Shown: positions 16,247 through 24,815, numbered from the stretch's first letter. The stretch is DNA of 64,000 bases from DASUHT01 sp038230835 (GCA_038230835.1 JBBRMM010000002.1:233231-297230); one strand, 5' to 3'. Notes: generated by a model from the sequence alone, not told the origin. Numbers and translations are program-made.

Positions 16247-17821
16247 GTGCTGTGGATCAATCTGAACGGCTGGCTATCCGTGCTGCTCGATCAGCTGCAC
16301 TCGTTCCTGGCCAACTGGGGCATCTACATCTTCTTCGCCCTGCTCGTCCTGTTCACGTGGTTTCTCGTCCGCTCGCTGCCGTCGACCAAGCCGCGCACCA
16401 TCAGCGCTCGCGACGACTCGAAGGTGCGCTGGGACGACGTGGCCGGCCTCGAGGAGGCGCGAGCCGAGCTGCAGGAGATCGTCGAGTTCCTGCAGGATCC
16501 CGCCAAGTTCGAGAAGCTGGGCGCGCGGGTGCCCAAGGGCGTGCTTCTGCACGGGCCGCCGGGCACCGGCAAGACGCTACTGGCCAAGGCCGTGGCGTGC
16601 GAATCGGGCGCCAACTTCTACTTCCAGAGCGCCTCGGCGTTCGTGGAGATGTGGTCAGGCCTGGGCGCCGCGCGGATCCGGCGCCTGTTCGAGACCGCCC
16701 GCGAGAACCAGCCCGCGATCATCTTCATCGACGAGCTCGACGCCGTGGGTGCCAAGCGCACGAGCGGCGGGCACAACCGCGAGCACGACCAGACCTTGAA
16801 CCAGCTGCTGGTGGAGCTGGACGGCTTCGACGAGGATGCCCAGCTGGTGGTGGTCGCGGCGTCCAACCGGCTCGACGACCTCGACCCGGCGCTGCTTCGC
16901 CCCGGCCGCTTCGACCGTCACGTGCTGATCGACCCGCCGGATCTGGTGGGCCGAGAGCGGATCCTCCAGGTGCACACCCGGAACAAGCCGCTGCACCCCG
17001 ACGTGGTGCTTGCCGACCTGGCGCGCCAGACGGCTGGGCTGAACGGAGCCGACCTGGCCAACATCTGCAACGAGGCCGCCATCTCGGCCGGTCGTGCCTC
17101 GCGCGATTCGATCCTCACCGCCGACTTTCTTGCCGCCCAGGAGCGGGTGATCGCCGGCCTGCAGCAGCGGAGGTTGATCACCGACAAGGAAAAGCGGGTG
17201 ATCGCCTATCACGAGGCGGGACACGCGCTCGTCGCTCACCTGACCAGCGCCGACATCCACAAGGTGACGATCCTGCCCCGCGGCAGGGCGTTGGGGATGA
17301 TGATGCGGCTACCCGAGGAAGACCGGCACATGGCGTCCCAGGACGAGCTCGAGGACTGGCTCAAGGTCAGCCTGGGCGGCCGCGCCGCTGAACAGGTGGT
17401 CTTCGGCCGCATCACCAACGGTGCCGCCTCCGACCTCGACCATGCGACTTCGATCGCCCGCACGATGGTCTTCGACTGGGGTATGGGACAGACCAGCCAG
17501 TCCCACCAGATGCGGGCCGACGACTACGCGTTGTCGGAGGAGACCAAGCGCCTGCGCGACCGCGAGCAGCGGGCGATCACCGATGCGGCCTACCGGTGGT
17601 CGCTACAGCTGGTTGCCGCACACCGTGAGCATCTCGACCGCCTCGCGCACGCACTGCTGGAGTCCGAGACGCTGACCCGAGCCCAGGTAGACGAGCTGCT
17701 CGCCGACCTGCCGCCGGTGTCCGATGCGGCGCGTCAGATCGGCGTCGAACTCGAGCCCGGCCAGAAGGTCGAGCCGCTGCGCGACCTCACGCCCGCGCTG
17801 CACTGGCAGCCGCGACGCTGA
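16247..17821 (+). CDS. ftsH: FtsH-family AAA+ zinc metalloprotease with a single membrane segment
   Basis: 524 aa. Membrane-anchored ATP-dependent protease. One hydrophobic helix (about residues 23-43, NWGIYIFFALLVLFTWFLV) precedes the AAA domain. The usual second helix and the roughly 75-residue external domain are absent. Walker A GPPGTGKT is at 103-110, Walker B IIFIDELDAVG at 158-168, the second-region-of-homology RPGRFDRHV near 218, and the zinc site HEAGH at 322-326. The pore loop reads FVEMWSGLGA where most FtsH have MFVG. GTG 16247 is chosen from its TACTCT box; upstream in-frame starts would add non-conserved Cys-containing residues. It may be a specialised paralogue rather than the housekeeping FtsH. 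Confidence 0.88.
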   Translation: MLWINLNGWLSVLLDQLHSFLANWGIYIFFALLVLFTWFLVRSLPSTKPRTISARDDSKVRWDDVAGLEEARAELQEIVEFLQDPAKFEKLGARVPKGVLLHGPPGTGKTLLAKAVACESGANFYFQSASAFVEMWSGLGAARIRRLFETARENQPAIIFIDELDAVGAKRTSGGHNREHDQTLNQLLVELDGFDEDAQLVVVAASNRLDDLDPALLRPGRFDRHVLIDPPDLVGRERILQVHTRNKPLHPDVVLADLARQTAGLNGADLANICNEAAISAGRASRDSILTADFLAAQERVIAGLQQRRLITDKEKRVIAYHEAGHALVAHLTSADIHKVTILPRGRALGMMMRLPEEDRHMASQDELEDWLKVSLGGRAAEQVVFGRITNGAASDLDHATSIARTMVFDWGMGQTSQSHQMRADDYALSEETKRLRDREQRAITDAAYRWSLQLVAAHREHLDRLAHALLESETLTRAQVDELLADLPPVSDAARQIGVELEPGQKVEPLRDLTPALHWQPRR

Positions 17822-17845
17822 CTCGGGCGGGTGCCCGCACCCTGC

Positions 17846-18211
17846 TCACTCGCTGGACTGCGGGGCCTCCACGACCTCTTCGGCGTCGCTCTCGACGGTT
17901 GCGGACGGCGCGTCGTCGTCGCCCGCGCCCTTGACCTCGGCGATCTCGGTTTCCTTGTCGGCGATCTGCTTCTGCACGTCGGCGACCTTCGCCCCCGCGC
18001 CGGCGAGCTCACCTGAGCGCTCGGCCAGCGCACCCTGCGAGTGCAGCGCGTAGGCCGCCCGGCCGAACTCTGCCAGCGCCTCGCGCTCGTCCTTCTCGAG
18101 GCCCTTGAGCTGCATCTGCAGCTGGCCCAGCTTGGCGGTTTCCTGCGTCTTCTCGGCCACCGTCGATGCCACCTCGGTGGCCTGTTGCTTGATCTTGTCG
18201 AGGAATCCCAT
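17846..18211 (-). CDS. Small coiled-coil protein of unknown function
   Basis: 121 aa. It starts MGFLDKIKQQATEVASTVAEKT after an AGGGAG ribosome site. Residues about 25-95 are predicted as helical coiled coil (LQMQLKGLEKDEREALAEFGR; KVADVQKQIADKETEIAEVKG) and the last 25 are acidic and probably disordered. There is no membrane segment, no Cys and no signal peptide. The pattern resembles short phage-shock-like or phasin-like proteins, but no family is assigned. It is convergent with ftsH (24-bp gap) and divergent from methylmalonyl-CoA epimerase. Confidence 0.7.
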   Translation of the reverse strand: MGFLDKIKQQATEVASTVAEKTQETAKLGQLQMQLKGLEKDEREALAEFGRAAYALHSQGALAERSGELAGAGAKVADVQKQIADKETEIAEVKGAGDDDAPSATVESDAEEVVEAPQSSE

Positions 18212-18240
18212 GAGCGCTCCCTTGTCGTGGCCTGTTGCCC

Positions 18241-18246
18241 TACGAT
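18241..18246 (+). promoter_or_regulatory. -10 box (TACGAT) for the epimerase-ychF unit
   Basis: TACGAT is followed by 9 nt and ATG 18256; the predicted transcript would have a leader of only a few bases. It supports ATG 18256 over the upstream ATG 18250. Confidence 0.33.
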
Positions 18247-18255
18247 GCGATGTCG

Positions 18256-18675
18256 ATGCATCCGCGAGAGGTTCATCATATAGGGCATGCGGTGGCCGAC
18301 CTCGACGCCGCCGTCGCCACGTACGAGCGGCTGCTCGGCGCCGAGGTGGAGCACCGAGAGACGGTGCCCGAGCAGGGCGTCGAAGCGGTCTCCCTGCGCG
18401 TCGGCGACTCGCGGATCGAGTTGCTCGGTGCGCTCGGGCCGGACACACCGGTCGGCCGGTTCCTGGCCAAGCGAGGCCAGGGCATGCACCACGTTGCGTA
18501 TCTCGTGGACGACATCGAGCGCGCGCTGGCGCAGGCGCGCACGGCGGGTGCCGAGCTGATCGACGAGCATCCGCGGGTGGGGTTGTTCGGGCTGCGCGTG
18601 GCGTTCGTTCATCCGGACAGCGTCGACGGCGTGCTGATCGAATTCGTCCAGGAGAACGGAGCGATGCATGAGTGA
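18256..18675 (+). CDS. mce: Methylmalonyl-CoA epimerase (VOC family)
   Basis: 139 aa. Interconverts (S)- and (R)-methylmalonyl-CoA on the propionyl-CoA to succinyl-CoA route. Two beta-alpha-beta-beta-beta VOC modules are visible, with metal-ligand motifs HHIGHAVADLDAAVATYERLLG at the start, ELLGALGPDTPVGRFLAKRGQGMHHVAYLVDDI in the middle and LIEFVQ at the end; these are typical of the epimerase. ATG 18256 is taken from the -10 spacing (ATG 18250 or TTG 18235 are alternatives). The next gene starts 8 nt inside its 3' end. No methylmalonyl-CoA mutase gene is in the window. Confidence 0.87.
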   Translation: MHPREVHHIGHAVADLDAAVATYERLLGAEVEHRETVPEQGVEAVSLRVGDSRIELLGALGPDTPVGRFLAKRGQGMHHVAYLVDDIERALAQARTAGAELIDEHPRVGLFGLRVAFVHPDSVDGVLIEFVQENGAMHE

Positions 18676-18886
18676 CGAGGAAATCCGGGTGGAGATCGGG
18701 TTCGACGGTGGACTGATCGTGATCACCAAGGCGGTGTCCGCCGAGTGGGCAAAGCTCGAGGCAGGGCTGAAGGCCGGTTCGGGTGTCGTCCAGTTCGACG
18801 GTGACGACAACACCAGCTACCACGTGGACATCGCCAAGGTGAGCTACGTCAAGCACGAGACGCACGTCGGCAGGGTGGGGTTCTGA
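18668..18886 (+). CDS. Small DUF3107-like protein
   Basis: 72 aa. It starts in the last codons of the epimerase gene (8-nt overlap), so it is translationally coupled. The sequence EIRVEIGFDGGLIVITKAVS, then a helix (SAEWAKLEAGLKAG), then VQFDGDDNTSYHVDIAKVSYVKHE has the beta-alpha-beta order and the terminal YV motif of the short actinobacterial DUF3107 proteins. The match is loose and the family itself has no assigned function. No Cys, no membrane segment. Confidence 0.6.
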   Translation: MSDEEIRVEIGFDGGLIVITKAVSAEWAKLEAGLKAGSGVVQFDGDDNTSYHVDIAKVSYVKHETHVGRVGF

Positions 18887-18930
18887 ACCGGTCGAACCGA
18901 TGCCGCCGGCCGTGGCTCGACCGGCTGGCG

Positions 18931-19326
18931 GTGCCCTACACGACCGCCGGCAACAACGGGATGTGCTGGGTGGCCGCCGGCTTCGTCGTCGGCCGGCCGG
19001 TGCGGGTGGCGGCGACCGTATGGGGCACGCTGGCGGCCAACTACGCGGTCAAGCAGGTGGTGCGTCGCGAGCGCCCGGCACCCGCGGAGGGCGATCCTCT
19101 GATCACGATGCCGAGCTCGTCGTCGTTCCCGTCCAGCCACGCGGCGATGTCGACTGCGGCCGCGTTTGCGCTGTCCCGCGAGGCGCCGTCATTGGCGCCG
19201 GTGTGGATTGCAGCCGCGGTGCTGATGTGCGCCAGCCGCGTGTACGTGCGGGCCCACCACGTCGGCGACGTCGTCGCCGGTGTGGCCGTCGGTGCCGCAA
19301 CCGGGGCCGTCTCGGTGAGGATCTGA
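18931..19326 (+). CDS. PAP2-family membrane phosphatase
   Basis: 131 aa from GTG 18931, short for PAP2. All three catalytic motifs are present: K-x6-RP (KQVVRRERP, near residue 40), the PSGH equivalent FPSSHAAMS (near 65) and SR-x5-H-x3-D (SRVYVRAHHVGD, near 103). It should dephosphorylate a lipid phosphate, such as an undecaprenyl or phosphatidate type, at the membrane. In-frame coding-like sequence (RRPWLDRLAVPY) continues upstream to about 18883, so the real start may be a rare CTG just before that point. Its TGA stop overlaps the ATG of ychF. Confidence 0.8.
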   Translation: MPYTTAGNNGMCWVAAGFVVGRPVRVAATVWGTLAANYAVKQVVRRERPAPAEGDPLITMPSSSSFPSSHAAMSTAAAFALSREAPSLAPVWIAAAVLMCASRVYVRAHHVGDVVAGVAVGAATGAVSVRI

Positions 19327-20399
19327 TGGCCGGCCTCGAGGTCGGGCTGGTCGGCCTGCCCAACTGCGGCAAGTCGTCCGTGTTCAACGCGCTCACCGGG
19401 TCCGATGCGGTGGTCGCCCCGCACATGTTCTCGACCACCGAGAGCCAGACCGGGATCGCCGACGTGCGCGACCCGAGGTTGGCGGAACTGGCCCGCATCT
19501 CCAGCTCTGTCCGGGTGGTCCCGGCCACGCTGCAGGTGGTGGACATCGCCGGGCTGGTGCGGGGCGCGTCCACCGGCGAGGGGCTCGGAAACCAGTTCCT
19601 GGGCAACATCCGCAGCACCGACGCGGTGCTGCACGTGGTGCGGTGCTTCGCCGACGAGTCGGTCGCCCATCCCGCCGGGCGGGTCGATCCGATGGACGAC
19701 GCCGAGACCGTCGAGCTGGAGCTGATCCTGGCCGACCAGGCAACGATCGAGCGGCGGCTGGAGCGGGTGACCAAGGCCGCCAAGGGTGGCGAGCACACCG
19801 CGGTCGCCGAGCGCGACGCGCTCCAGCAGCTCAGCGACTGGCTCGACGACGGCAAACCGGCCCGGTCGTGTCCCGTGGAGCCTCCGGCGGTGCTCGACCT
19901 GTTGACGGCCAAGCCGACCCTGTACGTCGCCAATGTCGACGAGAGCGGGAACCCGGGCGACGTGGCGGCGCTGGAGCACCACGCACGCGAGCGCGGCACC
20001 GAGTGCATCGCGATCAACGGCAAGCTGGAGGCCGAGCTCGCCGAGCTGGACGCCGGCGAGGCTGCCGCGTTCCTTGAGGAACTCGGCATCGAGCGCCCGG
20101 CGCTCGAGCGCATCAGCCTGGCCGCCTACCTGCTGCTGGATCTGATCCCGTTCTTCACCACCGGCCCCAAGGAGACCCGCGCCTGGACGATCCGCCGCGG
20201 CCAGAACGCCCAGCAGGCCGCCGGCCGCATCCACTCCGACCTGGAACGCGGATTCATCCGGGCCGAGGTGATCGAGTACGAGCGGCTGGTCGAGGCGGGT
20301 TCCGAAGCCGAGGCCAAGCGCCACGGCTGGGTGCGGGTCGAGGGACGGGACTACGTGGTCGCCGACGGCGATGTGCTGAACGTGCGCTTCAACGTCTGA
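19326..20399 (+). CDS. ychF: Redox-regulated ATPase YchF (OLA1 family)
   Basis: 357 aa. Obg-related P-loop protein that prefers ATP and associates with ribosomes. Visible motifs: G1 GLPNCGKSSVFNALTG (near residue 8), FSTTESQTG (switch I region), G3 VVDIAGLVRGASTGEGLGNQFLGNI, and the non-canonical G4 YVANVDE that distinguishes YchF from true GTPases. The C-terminal TGS domain ends with GPKETRAWTIRRGQNAQQAAGRIHSDLERGFIRAEV and the final DGDVLNVRFNV. Its start overlaps the PAP2 stop. Its stop directly abuts the stop of the convergent nuclease gene with no bases between them. Confidence 0.96.
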   Translation: MAGLEVGLVGLPNCGKSSVFNALTGSDAVVAPHMFSTTESQTGIADVRDPRLAELARISSSVRVVPATLQVVDIAGLVRGASTGEGLGNQFLGNIRSTDAVLHVVRCFADESVAHPAGRVDPMDDAETVELELILADQATIERRLERVTKAAKGGEHTAVAERDALQQLSDWLDDGKPARSCPVEPPAVLDLLTAKPTLYVANVDESGNPGDVAALEHHARERGTECIAINGKLEAELAELDAGEAAAFLEELGIERPALERISLAAYLLLDLIPFFTTGPKETRAWTIRRGQNAQQAAGRIHSDLERGFIRAEVIEYERLVEAGSEAEAKRHGWVRVEGRDYVVADGDVLNVRFNV

Positions 20400-21254
20400 T
20401 CAACCGCGAGCGAGCGCCTCGCCGATGCGCGCGTCCAGGGCATTCGCGTTGAACAGCGCGATCGCTTCGGCGGTTTCCAGCCGGCGACCCTCCAGCGGAC
20501 CGTGGTGGCTCGCCACCGCGTTCAGCAGCCCGAGCTGCACCGTCGAGTCGAGACCCACCTCGCTCGCGGCGGCATCCAGCATTCGCACCCCGGCCAGCAC
20601 GTGGCCGAGCAGCCGCCCCTCGTCCGAGAGCGCAATCGTGACGCCGGTCGTGAACGTGTCGATGCGCCCCACGTCGTGCAGGAGCGCGGCCGTCAGCAGC
20701 AGGTCGGCGTTCAGCCGCGGGTGCAGCTGCCCGGCCTCCCGGCACAGCGAGGCGACCGCGACGGTGTGCTCGAGCAGACCGCCGGCGTAGGCATGGTGGG
20801 TCTCGCTGGCGGGCGCGTTGCGCATCCGCTCTCGGATCCGCGGATCGTCCACGAAGCGCGCGGTGAGCGCCGCAAGCCCGGGGTCGTGGATCTCACCCGC
20901 CAGGAACTCGATGAACCCGTCCAGCGTGTCCGCGTCACGGCGTGATCCCGGCACCAGGTCGAGCGGGTCACCGCCGTCCACCTTCTCGAGGTCGGCGACG
21001 GCGATCTGCAGCCGGCCCGCGTAGCTCTCGACGCGGCCCAGGACGCGCACCGTGTCACCCTGCTCGAACCGGGATCCGAGCAGGTTCACGTCCTTCCACA
21101 CGACGGCCGGAACGCGCCCGGTGCGGTCGGCCAGCTCGACGGTCAGGAACGGGTCACCGTTGCGGGTGCGGCGCCGCAGCTTGCGCTGGACGGCGAAGGT
21201 GGCGTCGACCATCGCACCCTCACTCAGATCGTTGACGTAGGTGTCGCCAGCCAC
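20400..21254 (-). CDS. OB-fold/HD-domain nuclease, YhaM-like 3'-5' exoribonuclease
   Basis: 284 aa. Residues about 10-95 are an OB-fold nucleic-acid-binding domain (DPFLTVELADRTGRVPAVVWKD, QGDTVRVLGRVESYAGRLQIAV). Residues about 145-270 are an HD hydrolase domain with HHAYAGGLLEHTVAVA, LLLTAALLHDVGRIDTF (the HD pair), HVLAGVRML and VASHHGPLEG. This order matches YhaM/CBF1-type exoribonucleases that trim RNA and single-stranded DNA. The chosen start gives MAGDTYVNDLSEGAMV, matching the family. It shares no spacer with ychF at the 3' ends, so transcripts must overlap. Confidence 0.88.
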   Translation of the reverse strand: MAGDTYVNDLSEGAMVDATFAVQRKLRRRTRNGDPFLTVELADRTGRVPAVVWKDVNLLGSRFEQGDTVRVLGRVESYAGRLQIAVADLEKVDGGDPLDLVPGSRRDADTLDGFIEFLAGEIHDPGLAALTARFVDDPRIRERMRNAPASETHHAYAGGLLEHTVAVASLCREAGQLHPRLNADLLLTAALLHDVGRIDTFTTGVTIALSDEGRLLGHVLAGVRMLDAAASEVGLDSTVQLGLLNAVASHHGPLEGRRLETAEAIALFNANALDARIGEALARG

Positions 21255-21431
21255 AGCGACACTTTAGAGCACCTGACGACGTGCCTCGCGTCGTCTGGCG
21301 GTGTCTCGCTGGCGCAGGTTGGCCACGGCGCAGCTTGCCCAGATCAGCTGCGCATATTGGCCCCCCGCGCCGCGTCCCCCTGCTGGCGATCCACTCGCCA
21401 GCCATCCACGATTCACGTTGTCAGGTGCTCT

Positions 21432-21437
21432 TATACT
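21432..21437 (+). promoter_or_regulatory. Leaderless -10 box (TATACT) for the DUF1015 operon
   Basis: TATACT, 6 nt, then GTG 21444. This is the strongest such box in the window and decides the start of the DUF1015 gene. Confidence 0.55.
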
Positions 21438-21443
21438 GCGCCG

Positions 21444-22739
21444 GTGGCATCGACCCCTACCGTCCGCTCGGCTGTGGAGCCGCTCCGCGCGCTGCGCTAC
21501 GACCCCGCCCAGGTCTCGCTGGAGGCCGTGGTTGCGCCCCCGTACGACGTGATCTCGCCGGCCGATCGGGAGCGGATGGCCGCCGCGGACGAGCATTCCG
21601 TGGTGCGCCTGATTCTCCCCGACTCGGCCAACCGGGCCGCCGACCTGCTGCACGCATGGCGGCGTGAGGGTGTGCTCGTGCGTGACGCCGCGCCCCGCCT
21701 GTGGTGGCACGAGCAGCGCTTCGTCGGGCCGGACGGCGAGGAGCGCGTTCGCACCGGGTTCGTCGGCGCGGTCCGGCTCGCGGCGTACGACGAGGGCCGC
21801 GTGCGCCCGCACGAGCAGACGCACGCGAAGGCCAAGCAGGGTCGGCTCGAGCTGCTGCGCGCCACCCGCGCGAACCTGTCGCCGATCTTCGGGCTCTACG
21901 ACGACCCGGACGGCGGCCCGCGCCGGGCGCTGGCGCCGGGCGCGGGCGGTGAGCCCGACATGCAGACCACGGACGCCGACGGTACGGCGCATCGCTTCTG
22001 GGGCGTGCACGACGCCGCGGCGATCGGCGCTGTGCAGGAGGCGATGGCCGAGCGGGAGATCCTGATCGCCGACGGCCACCACCGGTACGAGACCGCCGTC
22101 GCCTATCGCGACGAGCGGCGCGCTCGCGATGGCGACAACCATACTGACGAGCCGTACGACTTCGTGCTCATGTACCTCGCCAACCTGCACGGCGAGGGCC
22201 TTGCGATCTACCCCACCCACCGCGTGGTGCTCGGCAGGCGCGACGTCACCCCCGATCTGCTGAAGGCGTTCGACGTCCGCGAGATCGAGGGCACACCCGC
22301 CCAGGTCGAGGCGCAGCTGAACGCCGTGCCCCCCGAGACCATCGCGTTTGCCGTCTGGCATGGGTCCGGCCGGCCGGCGCTCCTGTGCACGCTGCGCGAC
22401 AGGGGAGCGGTGATGATGGCGATGTCGCACACCGCTGCGGCCGTGCGCAAGATCGACGCGGCGGTGCTGGAGTCGGTCGTGCTGGCACCGATGCTCGGCC
22501 TTCTGCATCACCCCGAGCAGTTCGCGACGACGGAGGACGTGCGCTACGTGCGTGAGCTTGACGCGGCCGCCGGCATGGTCGATGCCGGCGAGTCGGCGGC
22601 AGCGTTCCTGCTCCGCGCCCCGACCGTGGAGCAGGTGCAGGGAGTGGCGCGCGCCGGAAAGGTGATGCCGCAGAAGTCGACCTACTTCTTCCCCAAGCTG
22701 TACTCGGGGTTTCTGATCAACCCGTTGGACAGCGAGTGA
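21444..22739 (+). CDS. DUF1015 family protein
   Basis: 431 aa. The N-terminal VEPLRALRYDPAQ, VVAPPYDVISPADRERM, the segment HEQTHAKAKQGRLELLRATRANLSPIF and DGHHRYETAVAYRDERRA are the well-known DUF1015 blocks; distant relatives include serine kinases of the SerK/SbnI type, so an ADP/ATP-dependent kinase role is possible but not shown. GTG 21444 is set by the TATACT box. The next gene starts within its stop codon (GTGA). Such proteins are cytoplasmic. Confidence 0.87.
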   Translation: MASTPTVRSAVEPLRALRYDPAQVSLEAVVAPPYDVISPADRERMAAADEHSVVRLILPDSANRAADLLHAWRREGVLVRDAAPRLWWHEQRFVGPDGEERVRTGFVGAVRLAAYDEGRVRPHEQTHAKAKQGRLELLRATRANLSPIFGLYDDPDGGPRRALAPGAGGEPDMQTTDADGTAHRFWGVHDAAAIGAVQEAMAEREILIADGHHRYETAVAYRDERRARDGDNHTDEPYDFVLMYLANLHGEGLAIYPTHRVVLGRRDVTPDLLKAFDVREIEGTPAQVEAQLNAVPPETIAFAVWHGSGRPALLCTLRDRGAVMMAMSHTAAAVRKIDAAVLESVVLAPMLGLLHHPEQFATTEDVRYVRELDAAAGMVDAGESAAAFLLRAPTVEQVQGVARAGKVMPQKSTYFFPKLYSGFLINPLDSE

Positions 22740-23542
22740 GGCAGGAGTGGCTGCGCTTCTGCCGCGACGTGGCGGCGGATGTGGAGGACGTGCTGCGCCG
22801 GCTGCCCACCCGCGACGACCGAGAGCCGGTGGTGGGAAAGGGCGAGGGCGGCGACGACACGACGGTGATCGACCACGAGGCGGAGCTGGTCGCCGTCGCC
22901 CGGCTCGAAGCGCTGCACGCTCGCGGGGTGGGGTTCAGGCTCGTGTCCGAGGAGCTGGGCGAGCGGGTGTTCGGCGACGGGACGTCTCCGTGGGTGGTGG
23001 TGGTCGACCCGATCGACGGGTCCCTGAATGCCAAGCGCGGTCTGCCCTTCTTCTGTCTGTCGATCGCCTTCGCGGACGGGCCGACGCTGAACGACGTCCG
23101 GTTCGGGTTCGTCCGCGACTTCGGCAGCGGTGAGGAGTGGGTGGCCGAGGCCGGAGCCGGAGCGGCCGTGAACGGCCGCCCGCTGGGTGCGGTGCGGCCA
23201 AAGGACCGGTTGGGCATCGTCGATCTCGAAGCCACCAGCGCGGAGTTGGTGGCCGTTGCGGCGAGCCGTCTGGACGGCCACGTCGGCCGGATCCGCCTGC
23301 TGGGCGCGCTGGCGCTTGCGATGTGTCAGCTCGCCGACGGTCGCGTCGACGGTGTCGCGACGCTCAAGGCCTCGAGATCAGTCGATCTGGCCGCGGCGGC
23401 GCTGATCGTGCGCGAGGCGGGCGCGACGCTGCTGACGACCGACCACCCGGCGCTCCCGCTCGACCTCGAGTCGCGCACCCGGGCGGTGGCCGCCCGTGAC
23501 GAGCCGATGGCGGGCAGGCTGGCGCGGCTTCTCTACACTTGA
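22736..23542 (+). CDS. Inositol-monophosphatase-like phosphatase
   Basis: 268 aa. Li-sensitive Mg-dependent phosphatase fold. Metal motifs: GDDTTVIDHEAE (near residue 38), VSEELGERVF (near 70) and VDPIDGSLNAKRGLPFFCLSIAFA (near 91). The usual C-terminal WDxAA is SVDLAAAALIVREAGA (near 210), the substitution seen in archaeal-type IMPase/FBPase enzymes. It could act on inositol phosphate, fructose 1,6-bisphosphate or PAP. GTG start is coupled to the DUF1015 stop. The mrp gene starts 4 nt after its end. Confidence 0.87.
   Translation: MRQEWLRFCRDVAADVEDVLRRLPTRDDREPVVGKGEGGDDTTVIDHEAELVAVARLEALHARGVGFRLVSEELGERVFGDGTSPWVVVVDPIDGSLNAKRGLPFFCLSIAFADGPTLNDVRFGFVRDFGSGEEWVAEAGAGAAVNGRPLGAVRPKDRLGIVDLEATSAELVAVAASRLDGHVGRIRLLGALALAMCQLADGRVDGVATLKASRSVDLAAAALIVREAGATLLTTDHPALPLDLESRTRAVAARDEPMAGRLARLLYT
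23534..23539 (+). promoter_or_regulatory. Leaderless -10 box (TACACT) for mrp
   Basis: TACACT, 7 nt, GTG 23547. It overlaps the end of the IMPase-like gene, so mrp could be transcribed both from the operon and from this internal site. Confidence 0.4.
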
Positions 23543-23546
23543 CGGC

Positions 23547-24665
23547 GTGATCGCCGAGTCCGCCATCCGCGAGGCCCTGGTGGCCGTGATAGACCCCGAG
23601 ATCCGTCGCAGTGTGGTCGAGCTGGACATGGTGCGGGCGGTCGATGTCGCGGGCGAGCATGTTCAGGTGACGATCGCTCTGACGGTGGCGGGTTGCCCGA
23701 TGAAGGCCGACCTCGAGCGCCAGGTGCGCGACCACGTCGGTGCGGTTGGAGGTGTCGCCAGCGTCGGCGTGACGTTCGACGTCATGAGTGCGGACGAGCG
23801 CTCGGCGCTGCGTACGCGACTGCACGGCGGCGGCGCGGATTCGGAGGGCGGGAAGAAGCCGATCTCGATCGCCGCCAGCACGCGGGTGATCGCGGTCGCC
23901 TCGGGCAAGGGAGGCGTCGGCAAGTCGACCTTGAGCGCCAACCTGGCCGCGGCTCTGGCGGCGCTGGGCAACGAGGTCGGCGTGGTGGACGCCGACATCC
24001 ACGGCTACTCGATCCCCCGCATGCTCGGGGTGTCCCGCAAGCCGGTGGTGGTCGACCGCATGATCGTGCCCCCCGTCAACCATGCGGTCAAGATCATGTC
24101 GATCGGCTTCTTCGTCGAGGCCGACGGGGCGGTGGTCTGGCGCGGCCCCATGCTGCACCGCGCGCTCGAGCAGTTCCTCACCGACGTCCACTGGGGCGAG
24201 CTCGACTACCTGGTTGTGGACATGCCGCCGGGTACCGGTGACGTCTCGATCTCGCTGGGCCAGCTGCTGCCGTCGCCGGAGCTCCTGCTGGTCACCACCC
24301 CTCAGCCGGCGGCGCAGAAGGTGGCGATGCGCGCGGCCGACGTGGCCGGCAAGACCGGCATGCGGGTGGCCGGCGTGGTCGAGAACATGAGCTTCATGCT
24401 CTGTCCGTGCTGCGGTGAGCGGACGCATCCGTTCGGCGAGGGTGGCGGCGAGGCGCTGGCGGCCGAGCTGGGAGTGCCGCTGCTCGCCCAGGTGCCGCTC
24501 AACGAGACGCTGCGGGTCGCCTCGGACGCCGGCGTTCCTCTGGTTGTGACCGACCCGGACGATGCCGCGTCACGAGCCGTGTTCGACCTGGCGGCCGCGC
24601 TCCCGGACGCGCTCGCTCCGCTGCCGGGCGCAAGCCGCATCAGCAAGCGCCTGACCGTCATCTGA
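23547..24665 (+). CDS. mrp: Mrp/NBP35-family Fe-S cluster scaffold ATPase
   Basis: 372 aa. The N-terminal MIP18/PaaD-like domain (residues about 1-85: ALVAVIDPEIRRSVVELDMVRAV, VAGCPMKADLERQVRDHV) is fused to a deviant-Walker ATPase (GKGGVGKSTLSANLAAALAALG near 120, DADIHGYSIPRMLG near 145, DMPPGTGDVSISLGQLL). The CPCC motif in MLCPCCGERTHPFG near residue 290 binds the shared Fe-S cluster of the dimer. It assembles or delivers Fe-S clusters in the cytoplasm, plausibly relevant to the nearby NADH dehydrogenase. It is the last gene of the DUF1015-IMPase-mrp unit and is followed by repeat copy 2. Confidence 0.93.
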   Translation: MIAESAIREALVAVIDPEIRRSVVELDMVRAVDVAGEHVQVTIALTVAGCPMKADLERQVRDHVGAVGGVASVGVTFDVMSADERSALRTRLHGGGADSEGGKKPISIAASTRVIAVASGKGGVGKSTLSANLAAALAALGNEVGVVDADIHGYSIPRMLGVSRKPVVVDRMIVPPVNHAVKIMSIGFFVEADGAVVWRGPMLHRALEQFLTDVHWGELDYLVVDMPPGTGDVSISLGQLLPSPELLLVTTPQPAAQKVAMRAADVAGKTGMRVAGVVENMSFMLCPCCGERTHPFGEGGGEALAAELGVPLLAQVPLNETLRVASDAGVPLVVTDPDDAASRAVFDLAAALPDALAPLPGASRISKRLTVI

Positions 24666-24718
24666 GGAGTCCACTTGCGGGCGCCAGGCACCCTCACGGA
24701 AGCGTCACGAAACGGTGA

Positions 24719-24770
24719 CCCGGTCCGTACGGGGTCTGACCCCGGGGTGGGGTGGGGGGTGGCGTGGGTC
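24719..24770 (+). repeat. Dispersed G-tract palindromic repeat, copy 2
   Basis: GGTCCGTAC, palindrome GGGGTCTGACCCC (24731-24743), then GGGG/GGGGG tracts separated by single T or GC. It fills most of the 150-bp gap between the convergent mrp and DUF1028 genes. It has one disrupted tract (GGCGTGGG) compared with copies 1 and 3. Confidence 0.85.
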
Positions 24771-24815
24771 GGGGGATGTCGACGTGGTCGTGGTCGCGTC
24801 GAGGGACGAGCCGGA

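Noticed and set aside
17822..17845. Short GC hairpin after ftsH as terminator
   Set aside because: Only a 4-5 bp stem with a tiny loop and no U-tract; expected by chance at this GC level.
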